Below are positions 1 through 9,400 of a stretch of 32,747 nucleotides of DNA, in pieces. The stretch comes from UBA4416 sp043719555 (GTDB lineage: Bacteria; Bacteroidota; Bacteroidia; B-17B0; Aurantibacillaceae), in the NCBI GenBank assembly GCA_043719555.1, contig JAYSTR010000061.1:1-32747 (forward strand), read 5' to 3'. The position numbers and the translations under genes were made by a program. Under the pieces are notes generated by a model. That model was not told where the DNA came from, did not search any database, and worked only from the letters and a program-made list of their open reading frames with translations. Each line of letters begins with the position of its first letter. Within the stretch, counting starts at the first letter, position 1.

Positions 1-61
1 AATTGCTTCCTTTTTTTAATTATTAGAAAATAGCATTCTATTTCTTTTTAAATTTGAATAA

Positions 62-460
62 TTATTTCAAATCCAAAATATTTAATTTTATCTCTGATAT
101 CAAACGGATATCGTCAATCATATCAATGATTTCTTCGTCTTCTTGAGAAACATGCCAATTAATTTCAATTAAATGGCCTTCTTTTTGATAATTAGCTAAT
201 GCTTCAAACATATATAAAAACATTTTGGCACTCGACGAATTAAAATAATCACAAGTAACAATAAGCTTGCTCACTTCTGCTTTTGTGTTAAAATCATTTT
301 TAGAATAATACTCATTAATCCAAGTAATTAACGGAGTATAAAATGTAAAAGCATTTTCTGGTATAGATCTACCTTCAATTTGAAGTTTTTTCGAGGTAAT
401 ATCAAAATTTACTCCCGGCAACGAATCTGTTTTTTCTATAATAATATTATTCATGAGCAT
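62..460 (-). CDS. SiaC-family regulatory phosphoprotein (DUF1987), paralogue 1
   Basis: 132 aa, soluble, no signal peptide. It has the layout of the SiaC family: an N-terminal 'PEN' motif (residues 34-36) followed by an aromatic-rich helix (FYTPLITWINEYY), a central F-N-S-S-S-A-K motif (73-79) and an acidic EDEE stretch (107-110). In Pseudomonas SiaC the Thr of the equivalent N-T-S-S motif is phosphorylated by SiaB and dephosphorylated by SiaA. Here that position is Ser75, so a serine phospho-acceptor is likely (inference). It is the last gene of the operon, 32 nt after another SiaC paralogue. The start could be Met1 or Met3 (ATG at 454); nothing in the sequence separates them. The family call is fairly secure; the downstream partner is unknown. 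Confidence 0.8.
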   Translation of the reverse strand: MLMNNIIIEKTDSLPGVNFDITSKKLQIEGRSIPENAFTFYTPLITWINEYYSKNDFNTKAEVSKLIVTCDYFNSSSAKMFLYMFEALANYQKEGHLIEINWHVSQEDEEIIDMIDDIRLISEIKLNILDLK

Positions 461-492
461 AAATGTAGTGATTTTATATATTGATTGATTTA

Positions 493-867
493 TTAATTAA
501 TGTTTTTGTAGTTAAATTTTATTCCGGTTAATTCTTCGAAAATATGACCTGATTCCAAAAGTTCTTCATCACCTTCATCGATATACCAATTAAAATCGTA
601 TTTAATGCTACTAAATTCATTACTAATTATTAATAAAAATAAATTTAATAAGCATTTAGAAGAGCCCGTATTAAAGTATTCTAAAAAGATATTTACCTCT
701 AAGTTAGATAATGAAGGTTTTACAGTTTCCAATTCTTGTTGAATGGATTTAAAAAATTCTTTGGGATTTTCTGGCGCACAAACACCCATAATAATAAGTT
801 TTTGTTTTTGCACATCCAAAATTATTTCCGGCGTATTATCTGTTGAATTAATATGAAAAGTATCCAT
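493..867 (-). CDS. SiaC-family regulatory phosphoprotein (DUF1987), paralogue 2
   Basis: 124 aa cytosolic protein of the SiaC family. It has the PEN motif (residues 33-35), the central F-N-T-G-S-S-K motif (65-71) with Thr67 at the expected phospho-acceptor position, and an acidic GDEE segment (99-102). The residue after the acceptor is Gly instead of the usual Ser. Its ATG lies 3 nt after the stop of the large TPR-phosphatase-kinase gene, so the two are almost certainly co-transcribed. The fused phosphatase/kinase is the obvious candidate to control its phosphorylation state (inference from context and from the known SiaA/SiaB/SiaC pathway). It is clearly diverged from the other two paralogues in the window. 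Confidence 0.82.
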   Translation of the reverse strand: MDTFHINSTDNTPEIILDVQKQKLIIMGVCAPENPKEFFKSIQQELETVKPSLSNLEVNIFLEYFNTGSSKCLLNLFLLIISNEFSSIKYDFNWYIDEGDEELLESGHIFEELTGIKFNYKNIN

Positions 868-870
868 AAT

Positions 871-3800
871 TTAGTTTACTGAATTTGTTTTTATAACTAC
901 TTCAAAATTAAAATGATACAAGTCTTCGTCTATTGTTGCAATATCATGCTGTATGTTTTGATCTGATCTGTAAGCTATAGTAAGTAACCCCAAACCCGCA
1001 TTACCTTGCTCTGTTATAATTGAATTACTAAATGTATCTAAATACTTTTGTTTTAAATCTACTATTTCCAATTCTTTGTAAATAGGCAAAGTTTTAGAAA
1101 GAAAATCCTTCTCTTTTTCATTAATCACATTTCCTGAAATAATATTCAGTTCTGATTTATTATTGCCAATAATAAAGTATGGGTGTATTGTTTGATGCTC
1201 TGTTTGATGTTTACTAATGTTTTGCAAAATTTCTGTGCTTAATAATTTTGCTTTTGTAATAATTGTGCGTGGAAAATTTTCGGCCAACAATTTTTTCTCT
1301 AGTAATTTAATTGTTGCAATAATAACTTCTTGGTTTACCTTGCCATAAACCACTATCAAATTATTTCTCATATTTTCTTTTTTAGAAATCGAGTTTAATA
1401 ATTCCTCCATTTTAGGATTTTCTATCACTGTTTTTTCAGTTTTCGGCATAGACTTCAACTTTAATCCAACAATTGTTACGTCGTCTGTTTGTTTAGCATT
1501 TCCTTTATGACTAGTATAAAAATTTAATAACTCACTTTTTTGAATACCTAAACTTTCTTTTAAAATGCCATTAAGTTTATCCCTGAAATTTTTAGTTCCC
1601 AAACGTTTTTTTCCAACCTCACTAAACTGATCCAAAACTCCGTCTGTATATAAATATACGATATCATTTTCGTTATACCTCAAAGTTTTGTCAATAAAAG
1701 TTGGAGGGTTATCGTTATTTTTTTCGCCAATAGAATACTTATCACCCTTGTATTCCGTTAAAACATTTTCACTAAACACGGCCATGTATCCACGTGCACC
1801 TGCATAAGTAATTCGTTTATAGGCTGTGTCAATTTCCAACAGCATTAAATCCATCCCGTCAGATCCAATAGCCTCGTTCGCATTAATTAACTGATTAATA
1901 TTAGTGTTTAACATGCTTAGTATTTTTGAAGGAGCAAAATTATATTTATCTAAAATATGATTAATTTCCTGGTAGCCAATAATCGAAATTAAGGAGCCCG
2001 GAACACCATGCCCCGTGCAATCAACCACAGCTACATAAATTTTATCGCCTTTTCGCTTTATTAAATAAAAATCGCCACTTACTATATCGCGCGGTAAATT
2101 AATTACAAAAGCGTCATTAAATAAATCATTTAAACTTGTCTCATTAACTAATAGCGAGTTTTGAATACGGGATGAATAATTAATACTATCTAAAATTTGA
2201 TTACTCTTTTCTTCAATAATACTTTTTTGAGTATTTACTTCAACAATAGTAGATTCTAATTTAGAATTTGTTTGCATTAAATCGGAGCTATACTCTTCGA
2301 GTTGACGAATATTGCTACTAATAATATGTTTTTGCTTATTGTTTTTATATAAAGCAAAGGCAACAAATACTAAAAACGCGGTCAGTAAAATCAACCCACC
2401 ATATAAAAAATACTGAATTTTTTTATTAGCAATAATTTCTTTTTCTTTCAATTCGTTTTCGAGCTTATAGGATTTACGCTCTGCTGAAATTTGCTTTAAC
2501 TCACTTTGGTATTTTTCATTTTTAAGCAATCCTTGCTCTCGCTCCTTACTTATTTGAATATATTCATTGTTCAGTTTGGCTTTTTCTAATTGCTCTTTTA
2601 TTAATGCTAAAGATTTTTCTGTTTGTTCCTTTTCTAATTTTTGATTTAAAAGTGTTTTCTCATTTATTTCGTTTTGCTGTTTTAATAAAAGTAATTGTTG
2701 TTCCTTTTGTGTAGCTTCGAGTTTTATCTTAGCAAATTGCAAATCTCTTTTTTCAATGTTTGCGATTTCCTCATTAATGTCATTTTGTAAATCATCAGCC
2801 TTATTTACTTCGCTTAATTGATCAGCCTTTTCGTTTTTTGGAATGAGGTTTTTTGTTTCATTAAATAATTTATAATAATACTGCGACTTTTGAAAATCAG
2901 AATTATATGAAAATATTTCTGATAAAATAAGATAGGAATTTGATAAATTTGCGTAGTCTTTTTCTTCAGCTGCTATTAAAATACTATAATTACAATTATC
3001 AATTGCCTTTGAAAAATTACCAGCTAAAAAATCATTCTTAGCCATTATATTGTATAATTCTGCTTGTTTTTTTAAGTTACCTTTTGCTATGTATATATTT
3101 ATGGCTTGCTGATAATTCTGATTAGCCTCCGTATAATTTCGCAGGTGAGTATAAGTTAAGCCAACATTGGTTTTTACATCTGGATAAATTTCGATATTTC
3201 TATTCTTATTTAACAGTACAATTGATTGCGCTAAATATTTTTCAGAAGATTTATAATCGCCCAATTTTCTATAAAGCAATCCAATATTATTACTATTAAC
3301 ACTGTATTGAGTATTTAAATAATTAGTTATGTTGGCTTGTGTAATTGATCTGTAGTAGATATTACTACTTATAAATACTTTTTTAGTACTTGTCTGGTTC
3401 ATTCTACTATAAATAGTATCTAATTTCAAACTGAATAATAGCGCTAAGGCATCGTCATTATTGTTTTCTGAAATTGCAATTAATTGATTTAAATTTTGTT
3501 GATAATCAACCACCGACACAAATTTCGAAGTATTAACTAACTCCATATACTTATCAATAGCCTGTTCCTTTTTACCAAGTTTTGCATAGCAATCAGCAAT
3601 TAAAAAGGATACTTGATACTTTAAATAATTTTGAGCATAAGCACATTTCTCTAAATACAAAATAGATTTTTCGAAAGAATGCAATTCACGCAGTAAATAA
3701 CCATTAAGAAAGTATACGTTATTTTTAACAGTTGCATTAGAAATTAAATTTGTTTTTTTGTAGGCATAAGTAGCATTATACAAGCTATTACGCATATGTT

Positions 3801-4071
3801 TACTTTTATATTCATAGATTGATTTAAAAAGGTAAATTGATATAACATCTTCGTCTTGTAAAGAACTATCTGCTAAAAAGACCTTTAATTCATCATTAAA
3901 CAACAATAATTGATTTGTCTCAAAATTATTAAGTTTTAAGTTTTGATATTTAGCTGCAATCTCAATTTTTTTAAAAGTTATATTCTGTAAAATTGCACGA
4001 TCTGTTGCAAAGTGCTGTGCACACATCGTATATGCAAGAAAGAAATAAAATATAAAAATAATTTTTTTCAA
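871..4071 (-). CDS. TPR sensor / SpoIIE (SiaA-like) phosphatase / SiaB-like kinase fusion protein
   Basis: 1066 aa. A signal peptide (1-19, ending C-A-Q) is followed by a TPR-rich region (about 100-405), a long coiled coil (425-550) and one membrane helix (about 553-574), so the TPRs should be periplasmic and the rest cytosolic. A SpoIIE/PP2C-type phosphatase follows (about 645-872), with metal-site motifs RDIVSGDFY (661-669), DCTGHGVPG (684-692), YTDG (808-811) and QTDD (861-864). The last 170 residues (about 895-1062) match the SiaB-type kinase family (DUF6272), with a TEILQNISKH motif (946-955) and a glycine motif GNAGLGL (1023-1029). Known SiaA (phosphatase) and SiaB (kinase) are separate proteins with opposite action on SiaC; here both lie on one chain. 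The start is TTG: it is the only start giving a full signal peptide, and it lies 4 nt after the TonB receptor stop. The SpoIIE call is very secure, the SiaB call good. Confidence 0.85.
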   Translation of the reverse strand: MKKIIFIFYFFLAYTMCAQHFATDRAILQNITFKKIEIAAKYQNLKLNNFETNQLLLFNDELKVFLADSSLQDEDVISIYLFKSIYEYKSKHMRNSLYNATYAYKKTNLISNATVKNNVYFLNGYLLRELHSFEKSILYLEKCAYAQNYLKYQVSFLIADCYAKLGKKEQAIDKYMELVNTSKFVSVVDYQQNLNQLIAISENNNDDALALLFSLKLDTIYSRMNQTSTKKVFISSNIYYRSITQANITNYLNTQYSVNSNNIGLLYRKLGDYKSSEKYLAQSIVLLNKNRNIEIYPDVKTNVGLTYTHLRNYTEANQNYQQAINIYIAKGNLKKQAELYNIMAKNDFLAGNFSKAIDNCNYSILIAAEEKDYANLSNSYLILSEIFSYNSDFQKSQYYYKLFNETKNLIPKNEKADQLSEVNKADDLQNDINEEIANIEKRDLQFAKIKLEATQKEQQLLLLKQQNEINEKTLLNQKLEKEQTEKSLALIKEQLEKAKLNNEYIQISKEREQGLLKNEKYQSELKQISAERKSYKLENELKEKEIIANKKIQYFLYGGLILLTAFLVFVAFALYKNNKQKHIISSNIRQLEEYSSDLMQTNSKLESTIVEVNTQKSIIEEKSNQILDSINYSSRIQNSLLVNETSLNDLFNDAFVINLPRDIVSGDFYLIKRKGDKIYVAVVDCTGHGVPGSLISIIGYQEINHILDKYNFAPSKILSMLNTNINQLINANEAIGSDGMDLMLLEIDTAYKRITYAGARGYMAVFSENVLTEYKGDKYSIGEKNNDNPPTFIDKTLRYNENDIVYLYTDGVLDQFSEVGKKRLGTKNFRDKLNGILKESLGIQKSELLNFYTSHKGNAKQTDDVTIVGLKLKSMPKTEKTVIENPKMEELLNSISKKENMRNNLIVVYGKVNQEVIIATIKLLEKKLLAENFPRTIITKAKLLSTEILQNISKHQTEHQTIHPYFIIGNNKSELNIISGNVINEKEKDFLSKTLPIYKELEIVDLKQKYLDTFSNSIITEQGNAGLGLLTIAYRSDQNIQHDIATIDEDLYHFNFEVVIKTNSVN

Positions 4072-4075
4072 TCTT

Positions 4076-6067
4076 TTAAAAATTAAATTTTAATTGTACA
4101 AATAGTTCACGTCCCATACCTACGGTATTAAAATAGCCAGAAGAGTATGGGTATAAATAATTTACACGGGCATTTAATATATTATTTATACCAAAATTAA
4201 CATCAATAATATTACTGAACAAACTTTTGGCATGCCCTACTATATTTATAGAATGTGTGCTTGGGTAGTTTATTAAAGAGTATTCGCCATTTGTTTTATT
4301 AGTTTGAGAAAATGAGTTCTTTTTTGTTTGAAAAACATAATTAACGCTTACACTAAAAATTTTATTAATTTTTACATGCATACCTAAAACAGCTTTATGA
4401 GATGGAAAAGCCAAATTTCCTTTTCGCGGATTAAGTGTATCGATCATCACATCATTTACAGTATTAGCAACGGTTGCAAAATTAGAGTAATTTGCCATCA
4501 CTGAAAACCGATTACTTTTATATTTTGTTTCAAGTTCAATACCATTTACATTTATTGAGCCTGGAGAATTTACAAAACTCTCAGTAAAGGATGCCAAATT
4601 GTACTTATAGATTATCATATTATAAATAAATGTATTAAACACCACTGCTGATGCTGTAAAATTTTTGCCATCAAACCCTAGTTCTGCTTGATAGTCGATA
4701 ACATTTTCTGGAATTAAATCGTTTGAAAAATTTAAATTAATATTTTGCAGAGTGGGTAATTTATAGGATTGACCATACAAAATCTTATAGTGCCATAATT
4801 TAAATGCTTTAGAGAGAGCAATTCTTGGTAAAAATTTTGTTTCAAAATTAGCATATTGTTCGTAGCGGCCGCCACAAAATAAACTTACGTATTTACTTTG
4901 TATTTGGAGTTCACCATAACCATTAACACCTTCAAATGTTTGCGTTGCTTTGCCATTATTTAGTAATTTCGATACACGATGATACTTCATTTTATTATTA
5001 TAATACTGCCCTCCGAAATTGAATTTTAACCAATTCGTTGCTGTATATATTCCATTAAAACCGGTAGAGTAATTACGCGCAATTAAATTTTGAGCATTAT
5101 AAATGGCAGGATCGCCATACTGAGTATTCCAAGGAATTTGCCATTTATAATTTATGAAAGGTGTAACCTTAAATTTATTAAATTTAAAATCATTTGATAA
5201 TTCACCTAAGTATGTTCGTGCTAATGAGGCAATAGGCTCAAAGGTTGACTGAAAGTTATAATCTTCATAAAACTGTTTTAATTTTATACTTTTATAACTC
5301 ATTCCAAATTGCACATTTACATTATTTACAACAGAAGAATCTTTAAAGTTTACAAATGTACTATCGGGTAAAATAATGTGTTTATTACTTCTGTTACCTG
5401 CATTTACTTGACCTGTAACTGATAATTCAATGCCTTTTAATAAATAGCCGCCATAGGTATAATTAATCATCCCTTTACTAATAGCCTTTTCAGACGTGCC
5501 AATACCCAATGTCAAAAAACTACCATTTAATTGTTGTCCTTTTTTTGTTATAATATTAATTACTCCTAAGGCTGCCAAACCACCATATATTGCAGAACCG
5601 GCACCCCTAATTATTTCAATACGGTAAATATTAGCAAGAGGAAAACGATGCCCTAAAATAACTGAACCATAGCTCAAATCATTTAAAATTAACCCATCAA
5701 TCATAAAAAGCATTTTACCTTCTTCGGCCCAATTACCTCGGATACCAATAGATGTTCCGTTTTGCACATCGGTAGCAATAGTAATTCCAGGCACATTATT
5801 TAAAACATCTAACAAATCTGTATAACCCATTTGATCGATTTCTTCATGCGTAATTACAGATATAATATTTGGTGCTTCATTTACATTTGTTTCAATAAGG
5901 TTAGAAATCGTAACCTTTGTTTTAATGTTTTCCGTTGGTTTTAAATCAAGGATACTTTCTGTTTTAGGCTCTAAAAATCCAGAGGTAATCGTATCAAATG
6001 TTTGCGCATAATAATTACTTACACAAACAATTAAAATCACAAAAAATATATTAGGAAACCCTCTCAC
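4076..6067 (-). CDS. TonB-dependent outer-membrane receptor
   Basis: 663 aa. Signal peptide (1-22, ending Y-Y-A-Q), then a plug domain (about 55-175) with typical features: APNIISVITHEEI, the LNNVPGI segment, IRGNW, MLFMIDG, IEIIRGAGSAIYGG and GVINIITKKG. A beta-barrel of alternating strands follows and ends in aromatic Phe (QLKFNF), the usual outer-membrane barrel signature. The N-terminal carboxypeptidase-like domain of SusC-type receptors is absent, so it is closer to a siderophore/cobalamin-type receptor; the ligand cannot be read from sequence. The start appears to be GTG, with no in-frame ATG upstream of the signal peptide. It sits between a SiaC gene (11 nt) and the TPR-phosphatase-kinase gene (4 nt), so it may be a sensory or transport partner of the signalling system (inference). 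Confidence 0.9.
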   Translation of the reverse strand: MRGFPNIFFVILIVCVSNYYAQTFDTITSGFLEPKTESILDLKPTENIKTKVTISNLIETNVNEAPNIISVITHEEIDQMGYTDLLDVLNNVPGITIATDVQNGTSIGIRGNWAEEGKMLFMIDGLILNDLSYGSVILGHRFPLANIYRIEIIRGAGSAIYGGLAALGVINIITKKGQQLNGSFLTLGIGTSEKAISKGMINYTYGGYLLKGIELSVTGQVNAGNRSNKHIILPDSTFVNFKDSSVVNNVNVQFGMSYKSIKLKQFYEDYNFQSTFEPIASLARTYLGELSNDFKFNKFKVTPFINYKWQIPWNTQYGDPAIYNAQNLIARNYSTGFNGIYTATNWLKFNFGGQYYNNKMKYHRVSKLLNNGKATQTFEGVNGYGELQIQSKYVSLFCGGRYEQYANFETKFLPRIALSKAFKLWHYKILYGQSYKLPTLQNINLNFSNDLIPENVIDYQAELGFDGKNFTASAVVFNTFIYNMIIYKYNLASFTESFVNSPGSINVNGIELETKYKSNRFSVMANYSNFATVANTVNDVMIDTLNPRKGNLAFPSHKAVLGMHVKINKIFSVSVNYVFQTKKNSFSQTNKTNGEYSLINYPSTHSINIVGHAKSLFSNIIDVNFGINNILNARVNYLYPYSSGYFNTVGMGRELFVQLKFNF

Positions 6068-6078
6068 GAAATAATAAA

Positions 6079-6450
6079 TTATTTTACTTTAAAAGTAAAT
6101 TTCACTTTAGAAGAAAACTGTAGTTCTTCTCCCAATTCTATATTGTCCTCATCATCCTCTTCATGCGCCCAAACAACATCAGCTTGTGTTGCTTCATCTT
6201 TAAAAGAATCAACAAGTCTAATTATGTCAATAAACACACGCGTTGATGATGTATTGATATATTCAATTTGAAACTCGAGTGTTATAATTTTAGGCTTTTG
6301 TGCTTTAAGTTCATTCAACCAACGTATTGGTTCTGCATAAAACGTATTGATGTTTTCAGGAATCGAAATCCCTTTAATTAATAAATGTCCATCTTTATTA
6401 AATTCTAAATATGGCGTTTCATCGGTTTGTTGTAAAATTAAATTTTTCAT
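6079..6450 (-). CDS. SiaC-family regulatory phosphoprotein (DUF1987), paralogue 3
   Basis: 123 aa cytosolic protein. PEN motif at 31-33 followed by FYAEPIRWLNEL, central I-N-T-S-S-T-R motif (65-71) with Thr67 as probable phospho-acceptor, and a very acidic run (EEDDEDNIELGEE, 97-109). Of the three paralogues here this one keeps the canonical N-T-S-S sequence. It lies 11 nt downstream of the membrane PAS/GAF-SpoIIE phosphatase and 11 nt upstream of the TonB receptor, which makes the 1213-aa protein its likely phosphatase (inference). ATG start. Confidence 0.85.
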   Translation of the reverse strand: MKNLILQQTDETPYLEFNKDGHLLIKGISIPENINTFYAEPIRWLNELKAQKPKIITLEFQIEYINTSSTRVFIDIIRLVDSFKDEATQADVVWAHEEDDEDNIELGEELQFSSKVKFTFKVK

Positions 6451-6461
6451 TATTTTTTCTA

Positions 6462-9400
6462 TTATTTTATAGTAAATCCCAAAACTGTTATGTCATCTGT
6501 TTGTGAAAAGTGTCTCATATGTTCTTTTAATTTTTTTTCTAAAATTAGTTCTTGTTCTTTTACTGGCAAATCTTTAATGTATGTTAAGATATCAAAAAAA
6601 ACTTTTTTACTTAAACGTTTATAATTATGCCCACCTAGTTGATCCTGATAGCCATCAGAGAATAAATAAAATTTCTCACCACCTCGGCATTCGATAATAT
6701 TTTCGTCAAAACTAATGATCGACTCTTTATAATCACCAATTGGAGATCGTGTACCTTTTATAATTATTTGTTCATCACCTCTATACATAACTAAACCTAG
6801 TCCAGCTCCAGCGTGAGTTAATACTTTCGTGTTATTATCAATAAAACAAATAGATAATTCCATGCCATCGCGGACCAACTCATGTGAGTTTAGATTTAGC
6901 AAATTAAACATCTCTCTGTCTACTATTTTTAATAAAACGCCAGGTGAAGTTACTTTATTTTCAAGTACAATTTTTTGAATTATACTAATTCCAAGTAAGG
7001 TTAAAAAAGCGCCCGGCACACCGTGTCCTGTACAATCGCCAACTGCAATAATAGTGTAGTTGTTTACGTGTTCTATCCAATAAAAATCGCCACTTACAAT
7101 ATCGCGTGGCTTGTAGTGTATCATTAAATCTTTTACAGGCGCTTCTTGTAAAATAGAGTTTGGCATAACAGATTGCTGTATACTTTGGGCATAGCGCAAA
7201 CTAGACATTATGCCTCTGTTTTTATCTTGCAATAATTTTTGTAATGCTATTTGCTGAATTGTGGGAGATAAAACATTTGCAAATTCTTCTAAATTTTTTA
7301 TTTCGGTTGTACTTAAATTAAAAAGATCAGAAAACATAAAATTCAAAACGGCAACCAATTCCCCAGAAGCCATTATTGGTACTACTATATATGATTTAAC
7401 ACCTAAACCTACTTGCTCTATATCACTTGCAGATTTAGTTGTAACTGAAACTAGATCTCTTTCAATATAAAGTTCTCCCAATTTAGAGTGCTGGTAACTC
7501 TTAACATCAACTAAATCATATTTTTCAGAAACAACAACATCTTCATTAATATAAAATCCAACTAGATTATTCTTTTTATCATCTAGAGTTAATAAGGAAA
7601 CAGTTATGCAATCAGAAAATTTAGATTTTAATAAATTAAGTGTGTGTCTAGTAATATCATCAATGCTTTTAGCTTTAATTAAATTTTCTTTTAAACTATT
7701 TTGCAATTCCAAATTATCGGAATACACTTTTAATTGAGCTCTGCTTTTTTCCAATTCTAGTTCATGTAATTTTTTTTGTGTAATATCCGAACAGATTCCC
7801 GAACTTTTTGCAAAATTTCCATGTTTATCTTTTATTCCAAAGGATTTTTCAAAAATCCATTTAGTTTCTCCTTTATAATTAATACGATACTCTACCTCAT
7901 AATATCCAATTTCATTAATTAATTTATGAGCCTCTAAAATTTTAGATTTATCTTCATCAAAAATATATTTAGTCCAGTAATTATTAGTTGAGTAAAATTC
8001 CTGCTGACCAATGCCTAATATTTTTTCACACGATGGGCTTATGTATTCAATTTTAATCGTTTTTAAATCCAATAACCAAAACACATCATCGATCGTTTCA
8101 TTCAATTGCCTGAAATTATTTTCGCTTTGCGCTATTGCTTCTTCTACCTCTTTCAATTTTTGAGCTTCAGTATACCCCATAATTAAATCTGCAACAGATC
8201 TAATAAACGTTTCGTCTTCAATAGTCCATGTTTTAAACTCCATTATAGACTCACAACAAACAAGGCCAACCAACTTTCCATTATAACGTAGTGGAACATC
8301 TAACATCGATTTTATATCGAGTACCTTAAAATAACTTTCTATAAACTCAGCTGTATCTATGCATTCATAAACATTATTGGCAATCAGAGTAACTCCTTTA
8401 TCAATAGCATTAAAATAATTAGGATAATCCGATTGATGTAATAAAATATCTTTTTCAATAATATTATTTACCGAATCAAATAAGTAAGAACATTTTAAAC
8501 GTTGTTGATTAAATTCCCAAACACTTACACGTTCAACTTCAAGTGCAGAAGCCAATTCTGAAATTATTTCGTTAATAGCATGACTTAAAGACTCAAAAGA
8601 GATAAAAGGTTTTAAAGAAAATTTTAATAACATGGCGTTATACCGTATATTTTTTTTCTCTTTTTCTTTCGCCTCCGTTATATCATAATCTACAGAAATA
8701 AAATGAGTGAAATTTCCCTTATCATCAAAAATAGGGTCAATATATAATCTTGTCCAATATGGTATACCGGATTTTTTATAATTAACTAACTCAACCTTTG
8801 TAGGTTTTTTAGTTATTACTGCTTCCCGAATTCTTAATCTATCTTCGTCTTTTGTTAATTTTCCTTGTAATAAAACACTGGGCTCCTGTCCAATAGCTTC
8901 ATCAAAGGTGTATTCTGTTAAGTCAGTAAATGCTTTATTAACCCAAATAATTTTTTCTTGAGTATCCGTTATAATTGTTGAGTTCGTGGTTTTTTCGGCA
9001 ACTAACGATAGTTGTTGTAATTCTTTCTGTTGCTTTAATTGATTGGTAATATCTTTTCCAATACTTAATAAATATCTCCCCTCTATTACACTATCTTGAC
9101 AACTAATATCAAACGATTTTCCATTTTCTATATTAACACGTATGACATAATTTTTTGGATCATTAGCTAGTATTGTATTTTTAATATCCAATTTAACTAT
9201 TGCTTGCTCATCTTGTGATAAGGATTTTAAATTCCAATATCCATCTCCCAAAAACCTATTGGCCTCATAACCAAAGGTTTTTTGTAAGTAGGGGTTTGTA
9301 AAAATTGTTTTTCCATTAACATCAAACACAATTACAAAAGCTTCAGAATGGTGTAATATTTTATCTGAGAATAGCATCCTCGAAAGCTTTTTTCGTTCGA

